Shown: positions 8,495 to 16,422 of the stretch, piece after piece
How the letters are laid out: each line of letters starts with the position of its first letter
Numbering within the stretch: position 1 is the first letter of the stretch
NCBI RefSeq assembly: GCF_052030545.1
Contig: NZ_JBPDIH010000004.1
Span: 517,715 to 581,714 of the forward strand
Length of the DNA stretch: 64,000 bases
Source of the DNA: CANMXU01 sp052030545
GTDB lineage: Bacteria; Pseudomonadota; Gammaproteobacteria; Enterobacterales; Alteromonadaceae
Direction: 5' to 3'
Notes under the pieces: model-generated
What the model was told of the DNA's origin: nothing
The model's input: only the letters and a program-made list of their open reading frames with translations
Databases searched by the model: none
Position numbers and translations under genes: made by a program

Positions 8495-10237
8495 TTAAAC
8501 CGCTTCAATAAAGTCAACTAGTAGCTGCACACTTTGTTTGCCGCGAAATTCGTTGATGTCGAGCTTATAGGCCAAGTGTACTTTTTTCGCTTTGTTGTTA
8601 GGCCAGCGCTTAAGGTCAACATTAAAGGCGATGGCATCAAAAATTTGCTGATCTTTTTCAACCACGAGTTTTAAGTGTTTTTCACCAACAATTCGTTGCT
8701 GAACAAGCTCAAAATGATCATCAAAGATCGGCTCTGAAAAATTTTGTCCCCACGGCCCAGCGTTTCTTAATTGGTGAGCAAAATCAAGGGTCATTTCGTT
8801 AGTGGCTAACGCGCCATCAGACATTATCACACCGTGTAAATCTTCTGGTTTTATCCACGCCTGCGCTGTTTCAACAAAGATTTGCTGAAAGCGAGTAAAA
8901 TCATTAGCCTTAATGGATAAACCTGCCGCCATGGCATGACCGCCAAATTTAACGATAAGCCCCGGATGTTGGCCGCTAATATGTTCTAATAAATCTCGAA
9001 TGTGTAAGCCGGGAATAGAGCGCGCTGAACCTTTAATTTCAGCATTTTCATCTACAGTTTCGTCGTCGCTTCCTAGTGCAAACACAATGCTAGGACGATG
9101 AAATTTTTCCTTTAATCTGCCGGCAACAATACCAATAACCCCTTGGTGCCAATCTTTTTGGTATAAAGCGATAGCAAATGGTAAATTTTCTTCAGAAAAA
9201 TTCAGTTGCTTTAAAACGGTTTCGGCTTCTACCTGCATGCCTTGTTCAATTTCACGACGGGCTTTGTTTAGGTCGTCAAGATCGGCTGCCATGGCGCGGG
9301 CCGACATGAGATCTTTGGATAATAAGCAATTTATGCCATACGCCATATCGTCTAATCGCCCTGCAGCATTAATTCTAGGGCCGAGTGCAAAACCAAAATC
9401 ACTGGCGACAAGTTGCTGTTGGTTTTTGCCGGCAATTTCAATCAGAGCTTGAATCCCCGGACGAGTCGCGCCAGCGCGAATGCGTTTTAAGCCTTGCTCA
9501 ACCAAAATGCGATTATTGTTATCAAGCGAGACCACATCGGCGACGGTGCCCAGCGCAACCAAGTCTAATAACGAGGCAATATTTGGCTCAGCGATTGTAT
9601 TGTCGGTAAACCAATTGTGATCTCGCAGATGTTTACGTAGCGCTAACATTAAATAAAATGCCACGCCAACGCCGGCTAGAGACTTGCTAGCAAAATTACA
9701 GCCTCTTTGATTCGGGTTGACAATCGCGTCAGCGTCAGGTACCGCATGTCCGGGTAAATGATGATCAGTTATCAGCACTTGTAAACCCAACGCTTTTGCT
9801 TTTTCCACACCCGCAATACAACTAATACCGTTATCTACAGTTACTAATAACTGCGCGCCTTGGCTTGCGGCAATTTCAACAATTTCAGGAGTTAAACCGT
9901 AGCCATATTCAAAACGATTGGGCACTAAAAAGCTGTGATTATTGCTACCTAGCATGGTCAGTGCTTCCATCATTAGTGCCGTAGAAGTCGCGCCATCGGC
10001 GTCAAAATCACCAACAACAATAATTTTTTTCTGCGCTTTAAAAGCCTCGTGCAATAATTGGCAGGCTTGAGGCAAGCCCTTAAGGCTGTCGATAGCGACC
10101 ATTTGCTTAACATTTAAGTCAAGCTCTTGCGCTTGGTTAATACCACGACTGGCATAAATTTGTTTGATCGTTGGGTGAAGAAACTCAGGAAGAAAACTGT
10201 CTTCACTATGTGCTCGGCGCACCACCTGTTTTTGCAT
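8495..10237 (-). CDS. recJ: Single-stranded-DNA-specific 5'-3' exonuclease RecJ
   Basis: 580 residues (E. coli 577). RecJ degrades single-stranded DNA 5' to 3' in RecF-pathway recombination and mismatch repair. DHH-superfamily motifs are clear: GDFDADGATSTALM near residue 77, VTVDNGIS, and ITDHHLPGHAVPDADAIVNP; the DHHA1 part carries VKFGGHAMAAGLS. It lies downstream of dsbC in the same direction, as in E. coli, but a strong hairpin (10272-10299) separates the two. The start ATG at 10237 leads into MQKQVVRRAHSEDSFLPEF, a normal RecJ N-terminus. Confidence 0.97.
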   Translation of the reverse strand: MQKQVVRRAHSEDSFLPEFLHPTIKQIYASRGINQAQELDLNVKQMVAIDSLKGLPQACQLLHEAFKAQKKIIVVGDFDADGATSTALMMEALTMLGSNNHSFLVPNRFEYGYGLTPEIVEIAASQGAQLLVTVDNGISCIAGVEKAKALGLQVLITDHHLPGHAVPDADAIVNPNQRGCNFASKSLAGVGVAFYLMLALRKHLRDHNWFTDNTIAEPNIASLLDLVALGTVADVVSLDNNNRILVEQGLKRIRAGATRPGIQALIEIAGKNQQQLVASDFGFALGPRINAAGRLDDMAYGINCLLSKDLMSARAMAADLDDLNKARREIEQGMQVEAETVLKQLNFSEENLPFAIALYQKDWHQGVIGIVAGRLKEKFHRPSIVFALGSDDETVDENAEIKGSARSIPGLHIRDLLEHISGQHPGLIVKFGGHAMAAGLSIKANDFTRFQQIFVETAQAWIKPEDLHGVIMSDGALATNEMTLDFAHQLRNAGPWGQNFSEPIFDDHFELVQQRIVGEKHLKLVVEKDQQIFDAIAFNVDLKRWPNNKAKKVHLAYKLDINEFRGKQSVQLLVDFIEAV

Positions 10238-10271
10238 TATGTTTGTTTACCGTTTCGAAAATTGGCCAAAA

Positions 10272-10299
10272 AAAATGGTAAGCGTTAACTTACCATTTT
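10272..10299 (-). terminator. Intrinsic terminator after dsbC
   Basis: AAAATGGTAAG (10272-10282) pairs with CTTACCATTTT (10289-10299) over a 6-nt loop; on the minus strand the stem is followed by a T-run. It would end or attenuate dsbC transcription before recJ. Confidence 0.8.
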
Positions 10300-10317
10300 C
10301 TTTTTGAAAAAACTTGC

Positions 10318-11091
10318 TTACATATTTTCTAGCACTTGAATTAAACGCTCAGGTGGTTGATAACCTGGGATCATATTACCGTCAGCTAAAATAATTGCCG
10401 GTGTTCCGTTTACACCCACTTGGCGACCAAAATCAAACTCTTCTTTAATGGGTTTGTCACAAATACGCTGTGCTACATTGCCACCATTTTTCGCTTTAGT
10501 TAATGCCTTAGCTGGGTCTTCATGGCACCAAATAGAATTTAAATCTTTGTACCCTTGCGATAAGTTACCATTTCGGTCGGTAACACCAGAGCGCGGATAG
10601 GCAAGGTAGCGCACGGTAATGCCTAAGTCGTTATATTGATCCATTTGCTTGTGCATTTGGCGACAGTAGCCACAGGTAATATCGGTAAATACAGTAATCA
10701 CGTGTTTTTCATTTTCCGCAGGGTAAACAATCATATCGTTGGCAAAGCGTTTCATACCTTCAACACGCAATTTTGCTAAGCTAGCGTCTGATAAATCAAC
10801 CGCTTGTGGGCCTGATAAGTCGTAAATTTTTCCTTGAATGAAAAAGCTACCGTCGTAACTTGCATAAAATGAACCTTCATCGGTCATCACTAATGCAATG
10901 CCAGCAAGCGGTGTTGCTTCGACTTTGTTAATGCCTATACCTAAGTTTTTAGACAGTTTTTCTTTTAAATAAGCTTCATCTAACGTACCCGTGGCAGTTG
11001 CTTGGCTTTTTGTTGGTTCATCAAAGGCAAAAACAATCGCCGAACAAGCAGCAAAAGCTACCGTTAATACTAAGAGTAATTTTTTCAACAT
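10318..11091 (-). CDS. dsbC: Periplasmic thiol:disulfide interchange protein DsbC
   Basis: 257 residues from the ATG at 11091, preceded by AGGAAA on the minus strand; a GTG/ATG extension to 11127 adds residues before the signal peptide and is rejected. DsbC isomerises wrong disulfides in the periplasm and is kept reduced by DsbD. A signal peptide (LLLVLTVAFAACSAIVFA) is followed by the dimerisation domain and a thioredoxin domain with the active site CGYC near residue 138, the structural Cys pair in SIWCHE and RICDK, and the cis-Pro loop GVNGTPAI. It is divergent from fldB. Confidence 0.95.
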   Translation of the reverse strand: MLKKLLLVLTVAFAACSAIVFAFDEPTKSQATATGTLDEAYLKEKLSKNLGIGINKVEATPLAGIALVMTDEGSFYASYDGSFFIQGKIYDLSGPQAVDLSDASLAKLRVEGMKRFANDMIVYPAENEKHVITVFTDITCGYCRQMHKQMDQYNDLGITVRYLAYPRSGVTDRNGNLSQGYKDLNSIWCHEDPAKALTKAKNGGNVAQRICDKPIKEEFDFGRQVGVNGTPAIILADGNMIPGYQPPERLIQVLENM

Positions 11092-11205
11092 GGAATTTCC
11101 TAACACGCTAACACCGCGCATAAACATTTAATCATCACTAACCGATAAGACCCGAGAAGCGTGAGAAAAGTTGCATTGGCGTTAACAAAAACTAATTTAT
11201 TGTCC

Positions 11206-11219
11206 AAGCGAATTCGCTT
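11206..11219. other. Perfect 14-bp palindrome between dsbC and fldB
   Basis: AAGCGAATTCGCTT lies about midway in the 253-bp divergent dsbC-fldB interval. Its place would suit an operator, but there is no second copy in the window to support a regulator site. Confidence 0.3.
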
Positions 11220-11344
11220 AAATATGAGTCGCTAATTCTAACACGATCTTATCTTGAGAATAAACCGTTGCAGAACTGCTAGCATTGGCTTGGAAGTGTC
11301 TGATAAAATGCGCGCCCATAGACAATTAGTATAAGAAGTATGAA

Positions 11345-11872
11345 ATGAAAATTGGTTTGTTCTACGGCTCTACCACCTGCTACAGCGAAATGGCGGCAGA
11401 AAAAATTCAACTAGAATTGGGCGAGCAGCAAGTCGATATTTTCAATATTAAAGACATTCCACTTAGCCACTGTAGCCAATACGACTTACTTATATTAGGT
11501 ATTTCGACGTGGGATTACGGTGAACTGCAAGAAGACTGGGAAAGCCATTGGGCGGATTTGGAGCAGCTCGATTTGTCAGGAAAAATCGTCGCACTTTATG
11601 GCATGGGCGATCAAATAGGCTATACCGATTGGTTTCAAGATGCATTAGGCATGCTGCATGAAGTGGTTCAAGCACAAGGCGCTTACGTTATCGGTTATTG
11701 GCCGAACGATGAAAGCTATGAATTTGCCGCCTCAAAAGCACTTAATGATGACGGCACTCAGTTTGTTGGCTTAGCACTTGATGAAGACAATCAATATCAG
11801 TTGTCTGAGCAACGTATTCAAACGTGGTGTCAGCAAATTAGCGATGAAATTGCTGATATTTTAGCAAGTTAG
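11345..11872 (+). CDS. fldB: Flavodoxin FldB
   Basis: 175-residue long-chain flavodoxin that carries one FMN and shuttles low-potential electrons. The phosphate loop GLFYGSTTCYSEMAA at the N-terminus, the ring-binding STWDYGELQEDW near residue 57 and YGMGDQIGYTDWFQDALGML near residue 97 closely follow E. coli FldB. In E. coli fldB is the divergent neighbour of xerD-dsbC-recJ-prfB-lysS; here xerD is missing from the spot and fldB faces dsbC directly, which supports the FldB rather than FldA call. Confidence 0.93.
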   Translation: MKIGLFYGSTTCYSEMAAEKIQLELGEQQVDIFNIKDIPLSHCSQYDLLILGISTWDYGELQEDWESHWADLEQLDLSGKIVALYGMGDQIGYTDWFQDALGMLHEVVQAQGAYVIGYWPNDESYEFAASKALNDDGTQFVGLALDEDNQYQLSEQRIQTWCQQISDEIADILAS

Positions 11873-12051
11873 TAGAGCCAAATTGATATAAAACTCACGC
11901 GCTTGCTAACATGAATAATGAAAGCAAATCGCGCCGTATTATCAAAAATGTACTTGTTTGTTTGCACTGATAAATTTACCTAACGATTTATTACGTATTT
12001 CAATTGGTATAAGGTGCCCTTTCCACTATAATCTGCACAACTTTAAGACCA

Positions 12052-13305
12052 GTGAAATTTTTTAACATGTTTGAGCAGTTTGATTTAGACCAAGCATTAT
12101 TAGGTGCTATTAATAATATCGGCTTTAAAAAGCCAACATCAATTCAACAACTTGTTGTGCCAGAAGCCATGACAGGAAAAGATGTATTAGCCTCGGCACC
12201 TACAGGCACAGGTAAAACTGCTGCATTTTTACTACCTGCCGCTCAGCATTTATTAGATTACCCAAGAACTAAGCCGGGCTTCCCTCGTGTTTTAGTACTT
12301 ACGCCAACTCGCGAACTTGCTTTGCAAATTCATGAAGATGCCGAAAAGCTTACCGCGCTAACTAAAATCAAGTCTGGCGTTATTACTGGTGGGGTAAATT
12401 ACGGTAGCCACAAAGAAATTTTAACCAGCACCACAGATATTCTTGTTGCCACGCCAGGCCGTTTAATGGAATACATTGAAAACGAGCAGTTTGACGCAAG
12501 AGAAATTGAAATTCTGATCATTGATGAAGCAGATCGTATGCTTGATATGGGCTTTGCTGAAAGCATTGATCGTATTGTCGGTGAAGCACGCTGGCGTAAA
12601 CAAACCATGTTGTTTTCGGCAACCTTGTCGGGCGCAGGTGTTATTAAGTTTTCAAAAGAAGTATTAACCGATCCGGTATTTTTAGAGTCGAACCCTTCTC
12701 GCAAAGAAAAAGCCAAAATTCATCAATGGCTTCACTTAGCTGACAGTTTTGATCACAAAGTTAATTTACTACTGAACATTCTTCGCCAAGAAGACGTAAA
12801 GCGTGCAGTAGTTTTTGCGAATAAACGCGAAACAGTGCAATACCTTTCAGGTAAATTATACGCTGAAGAATTGCCGTGTGCATGGCTTGAAGGCAAAATG
12901 CCACAAGACAAACGCATGAACGCGGTTGATCGATTAAAAGACGCTAAAGTGAATATTATGGTTGCTACCGATGTTGCCGCGCGTGGTTTAGATATTGACG
13001 ATATTACCCACGTGATTAACTTTGATATGCCACGTAAAGCCGATATTTATTTGCACCGCATTGGTCGTACAGGGCGTGCGGGTAATAAAGGTACTGCAAT
13101 TTCGTTAGTTGAAGCACATGATATGCCGGTGATTGCAAAAATTGAACGCTTTGTTGATGAGCGCCTACCGCGAAGAGTGATTGAAGAGCTTCGCCCTAAA
13201 AACAAAGAAGCACGCATACCGCAAAAGAAAGCGAAAGTGAAAAAATCAGCGGCGCAGAAAAAAGCCAAAGCGAAAAAACAAGCTAAACGTAGTAAAAAGA
13301 AATAG
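12052..13305 (+). CDS. srmB: ATP-dependent RNA helicase SrmB (DEAD-box)
   Basis: 417 residues. SrmB helps early assembly of the large ribosomal subunit. All DEAD-box motifs are present: Q motif (KKPTSIQ), Walker A APTGTGKT, PTRELA, TPGRLMEY, DEAD (IIDEADRMLDMGF), SAT, VATDVAARGLD and HRIGRTGRAG. The phrases GEARWRKQTMLFSATL and FDMPRKADIYLHR match SrmB specifically. The last 40 residues are a Lys-rich tail. The listed start is GTG at 12052; an ATG at 12067 (MFEQFDLDQ) is an alternative, and neither has a strong ribosome-binding site. A CAATTGGTATAA repeat lies at 12001-12012 upstream. Confidence 0.93.
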   Translation: MKFFNMFEQFDLDQALLGAINNIGFKKPTSIQQLVVPEAMTGKDVLASAPTGTGKTAAFLLPAAQHLLDYPRTKPGFPRVLVLTPTRELALQIHEDAEKLTALTKIKSGVITGGVNYGSHKEILTSTTDILVATPGRLMEYIENEQFDAREIEILIIDEADRMLDMGFAESIDRIVGEARWRKQTMLFSATLSGAGVIKFSKEVLTDPVFLESNPSRKEKAKIHQWLHLADSFDHKVNLLLNILRQEDVKRAVVFANKRETVQYLSGKLYAEELPCAWLEGKMPQDKRMNAVDRLKDAKVNIMVATDVAARGLDIDDITHVINFDMPRKADIYLHRIGRTGRAGNKGTAISLVEAHDMPVIAKIERFVDERLPRRVIEELRPKNKEARIPQKKAKVKKSAAQKKAKAKKQAKRSKKK

Positions 13306-13330
13306 ACGACAAATAACAAATAAAAACAGT

Positions 13331-13360
13331 AAAAGGTCAGTAGCAATACTGACCTTTTTT
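13331..13360 (+). terminator. Intrinsic terminator of srmB
   Basis: AAAAGGTCAGTA and TACTGACCTTTT form a 12-bp stem over a GCAA loop, followed by a T-run, 26 bp after the srmB stop. Confidence 0.9.
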
Positions 13361-13625
13361 GTTTTTCAATAAAAGTACTTAACCTGAGCTCGGCTTAATA
13401 AATACTTCTCTAGCCGCTACTTTTACTAACTTCCGCGTTAAATTCACTTGCAATACGCCCACATGGATGTGGAAGGTAGAGCGACGTACGAACCAAAGCC
13501 GTGACCAGCTATTGACGCGTAAATTTGCCTTGAAGTAAGAAAAACTAGCAAGCTAGAGGTTAACATGAAAAATATGATGTTATATTTCAACTAGTTAAAT
13601 ATCTCTTAAACCGAGTTCAGGTTAC
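13361..13625. other. Gene-free gap with a repeat block
   Basis: No reading frame worth calling lies between the srmB terminator and the MFS gene. The interval contains a CATGGATG-centred palindrome (13459-13472) directly followed by a block (to about 13536) that resembles part of the MITE-like element at 62401-62764: both read GGTAGRGCGACGT, then AACCAAAGCCG, then CCTTSAAGT. Confidence 0.6.
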
Positions 13626-14990
13626 TTAGCTAATTCTTGTTGTTTCCTTTTTGCTAGCAAAACTAGTCGCCATGTTCACAAAGTCAGGTCGCGGTAACTT
13701 TTCTAAAATCGCATATAAGTACATTACCACTACCGTTAAAACACCTGTGGCAACAAATAACCAGAAACCACCAAGGTGATCTAAAATAATGCCGCCACCA
13801 AGTGGTGCAATAGCAAAACCAAACTCGTAAAACGATGCCGCACCAAAATAGGCTCCACGAAGGTGGTCTGGCGCAATACGATCGATGTGAACATTCATGC
13901 TTGGAAATAAAATAGCTTCCGCTAAGCTCATAACCACAATTGCGCCAATCCAACCCCAAAATAAATCCATCGGATTGACCGCCAGCCAAAACTGCGACAG
14001 CATCAATAAAACCAAACCAACTTGAATTCGGTTGACTAACGTCAAGCTCGACAACATTTTCAGCAACACAAATTGCGATGAAATGATCACAAGCGCATTA
14101 ACAAATATCATCGAAGAAATAAGCGTTAGCAAATCAGGCACTTGCGCTCGCGTTAAGTATTGAATTAACGAGCTGTCCATTTGCGCATAAATAAACATGC
14201 ACAAAATATTGGCGGCAATTAAACATTGCAGTAATTTATCTTCCAACAAAATCGTCATTAGTTGGCTGCGTGATTTAGCTTTGCCCGTTGTTTTACGCGT
14301 TTTCAGTTCACTATTCCGCTCACTTTTCAGTTCACCTTTCAGTAATGAGGCATCTTCAACTGATTCAGCGTTACTGACATTGGCACTGGCACTTGTTTTA
14401 ATAACGCCGTGACGAGCAAAACCCCAATAAAGTAGTACTAACAAAAAAGCAAACGCGCCAGCGGTAATATAAAAGCTTGACTGTTCGCCCGTTAAGCCAA
14501 GCCAAACGCCAACAATGGGCCCGATTGCACAGCCAACATTAACGATAAAATAAAGCGATTGCATCGCCAATTCACGTGTTTTTTCATCGTCGATAATGTC
14601 GCCAATTAGCGCAGAAGTCAGAGGTCGCCAAAGCGCTGTGGCGATAGAACATAGTGTGATCACCACCACATAGCCAGTCAGTGTCGAAACCTCTGCGAGT
14701 AATGAAAACGAAATGATGTATAAAATACCGCTAAGGTACATCAGCTGGTGACGACCAATACGGTCAGACAGCGCACTGCCTAAAAAACTAAAGAGTACCG
14801 AAATAACCGCAGCATTTGATAACACCAAACCAACTTCGGTTGCCGACAAAGTAAAGTTTTCATACAAGATCACTGCAAGAAATGGCCAAACCATGTAATA
14901 GCTGCCACGGGTAATAAAAGAGCCAAAGAGTAAGATCCACATTAATTGCGGAAACATTTTTAGGCGGGAAATTGAAATATCACTATGCAC
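13626..14990 (-). CDS. MFS transporter (DHA1-like, probable efflux)
   Basis: 454 residues with about 12 membrane segments. The loop after segment 2 carries the MFS signature as GSALSDRIGRHQ. The central cytoplasmic loop (about residues 196-245) is unusually long and charged, with many Ser, Glu, Lys and Arg. The general layout resembles drug or metabolite exporters such as the MdtH group; no substrate can be named. It stands alone, in the same direction as the NorE/NorF-like pair 150 bp upstream but with a gap that could hold a promoter. Confidence 0.8.
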   Translation of the reverse strand: MHSDISISRLKMFPQLMWILLFGSFITRGSYYMVWPFLAVILYENFTLSATEVGLVLSNAAVISVLFSFLGSALSDRIGRHQLMYLSGILYIISFSLLAEVSTLTGYVVVITLCSIATALWRPLTSALIGDIIDDEKTRELAMQSLYFIVNVGCAIGPIVGVWLGLTGEQSSFYITAGAFAFLLVLLYWGFARHGVIKTSASANVSNAESVEDASLLKGELKSERNSELKTRKTTGKAKSRSQLMTILLEDKLLQCLIAANILCMFIYAQMDSSLIQYLTRAQVPDLLTLISSMIFVNALVIISSQFVLLKMLSSLTLVNRIQVGLVLLMLSQFWLAVNPMDLFWGWIGAIVVMSLAEAILFPSMNVHIDRIAPDHLRGAYFGAASFYEFGFAIAPLGGGIILDHLGGFWLFVATGVLTVVVMYLYAILEKLPRPDFVNMATSFASKKETTRIS

Positions 14991-15141
14991 TTATCTATCC
15001 GTAGCTGTTTTTTACAATCATGCTACCAATAACTTGCGCGTTGTCTGAATAAAAGGACAAATATTTTGTTTACTATTTATCCTTTAATGGAAAATATTTT
15101 ATACAAGTTTTTTATACTGAGGACATAAATACCAGCAGCAC

Positions 15142-15399
15142 CTAATAAAACGCACTAACAATAATGAGCGAGGGAAAGATCAAAAAGTACAGCTTCATTA
15201 AAAATCGAAGTTTATTATGCCCTTCTTTTAGCTCCATAAAATGATCAATAACCACAAAACCTTTGTAAGTAACGGTCAGCGCAATTAACACGCTAACCAA
15301 TACCGTGGAGTCAAATTTTTCCCCTAAAAAGGTATTAAACAAGGTAATAGCAATTAAGGTAAATAAAAACCACTCAAGCTGACCAAATCGTTTAGACAT
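15142..15399 (-). CDS. NorF-like / cytochrome c oxidase subunit IV-like small membrane protein
   Basis: 85 residues from the ATG at 15399, preceded by GAGGTAA on the minus strand; a longer frame to 15465 overlaps the upstream gene and is rejected. Three hydrophobic segments (about 10-28, 33-52, 65-84) with a conserved-looking VIDHFMELK between the second and third are typical of the subunit IV/NorF family. It immediately follows the NorE-like gene (the two stop/start codons are within a few bases), so the two proteins are probably made together in the inner membrane. Confidence 0.75.
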   Translation of the reverse strand: MSKRFGQLEWFLFTLIAITLFNTFLGEKFDSTVLVSVLIALTVTYKGFVVIDHFMELKEGHNKLRFLMKLYFLIFPSLIIVSAFY

Positions 15400-15404
15400 A
15401 TTAG

Positions 15405-16031
15405 TTACCTCAATACATACAATAAGGGGAAAATTAAGATCCACATCAGATCTATCATGTGCCAATAAACCGCTAAGGCTTCCAAACCGACATTATTTTC
15501 AGCGCTATAAGCTCCTGCTCTTAATCGCAAAATCACCCACAAAATAGCGCACGACGCCCAACCTACATGTAAAAAGTGATTAAAAGTCATGTAATAGTAC
15601 ACAGTGAAAAACTCGCTGGTATTGGTACTAAAACCTTGTAGATCATTCCAATGAAATTCGTAGGTTTTAATCACCAAATAGGTACAGCCACAAAAAAGCG
15701 CTAACCATAAATAACGCTCACATTTTGCGGTATTGCCTAAGCGGATGTAGCTCATCGCTTTCGCCATAAAATAACTACTCGCCAATAAAACGATGGTATT
15801 AGCAACACCTAGAGAGGTATTTAAGCTTTGCGGACCTTCAACAAAAGGTTCGGGATAATAAAATTTTGCGATAAAATAAGCCGCAAAAAAAATACCGAAT
15901 TCGGTTAACTCAGACAGAATTCCTACCCAGATAGGAATGTTACCCGGTATTCTACCTGCCGATTTTTCGCTCCAAGATTTAGGGAAAATACCTAATGAGC
16001 TTTTTAAAGGAGTCGTTTTCATGTTCATCAT
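15405..16031 (-). CDS. NorE-like haem-copper oxidase subunit III family protein
   Basis: 208 residues with five predicted membrane helices. Motifs of the subunit III family are visible: GNIPIWVGILSELTEFGIFF near the N-terminus, an ETYEF-like KTYEFHW, MTFNHFLHVGW and AVYWHMIDLMWILIFPLLY at the C-terminus. NorE homologues accompany nitric-oxide reductase NorCB in other bacteria, but no catalytic norB, norC or oxidase subunit I gene is in the window, so this is an orphan pair with the NorF-like gene. The exact start is uncertain (ATG at 16031, 16028 or 16022). Confidence 0.8.
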   Translation of the reverse strand: MMNMKTTPLKSSLGIFPKSWSEKSAGRIPGNIPIWVGILSELTEFGIFFAAYFIAKFYYPEPFVEGPQSLNTSLGVANTIVLLASSYFMAKAMSYIRLGNTAKCERYLWLALFCGCTYLVIKTYEFHWNDLQGFSTNTSEFFTVYYYMTFNHFLHVGWASCAILWVILRLRAGAYSAENNVGLEALAVYWHMIDLMWILIFPLLYVLR

Positions 16032-16422
16032 TCATGTTTACATCTGTTGATAATTTAACAAAAATGATTTGCGGGTGCTGAAATAACATTGCCATTTCTT
16101 TGATGTAAATTCGCTTTACCGTGTTTAACTCGCGGTTGAGCAACATTTAATTGCTAAACAAGGTCAGTTTAAAAAACAAACAAACTTTATTTTAGCTCAA
16201 GATATCTACCGTTCATTTATTGTACTATCATTGTCAATATCAGATTTTGTAGTATGCTGTTTATAAGGAATACACGCTTATAACAGCAAAATCCTTGTCA
16301 AAATAGTTTGTTGTTTGTTCGAAAATTCTAGGATAGATCAACCATTTCGGAACAAAGTTTGAATACTTACAATACCTGTTGGAGGGTGTTGTTCTATTAA
16401 TTGTGATTTCGGAGTTGTAGTC
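16032..16422. other. 391-bp divergent intergenic region
   Basis: AT-rich gap between the NorE-like gene (minus) and the TonB receptor operon (plus). No gene or RNA is recognised. It must hold both promoters. A CGGAG ribosome-binding site lies about 10 bases before the receptor ATG. Confidence 0.5.

Noticed and set aside
11206..11219. AAGCGAATTCGCTT palindrome as a real operator
   Set aside because: Only one copy in the window and no evidence of a matching regulator; kept only as a low-confidence feature.
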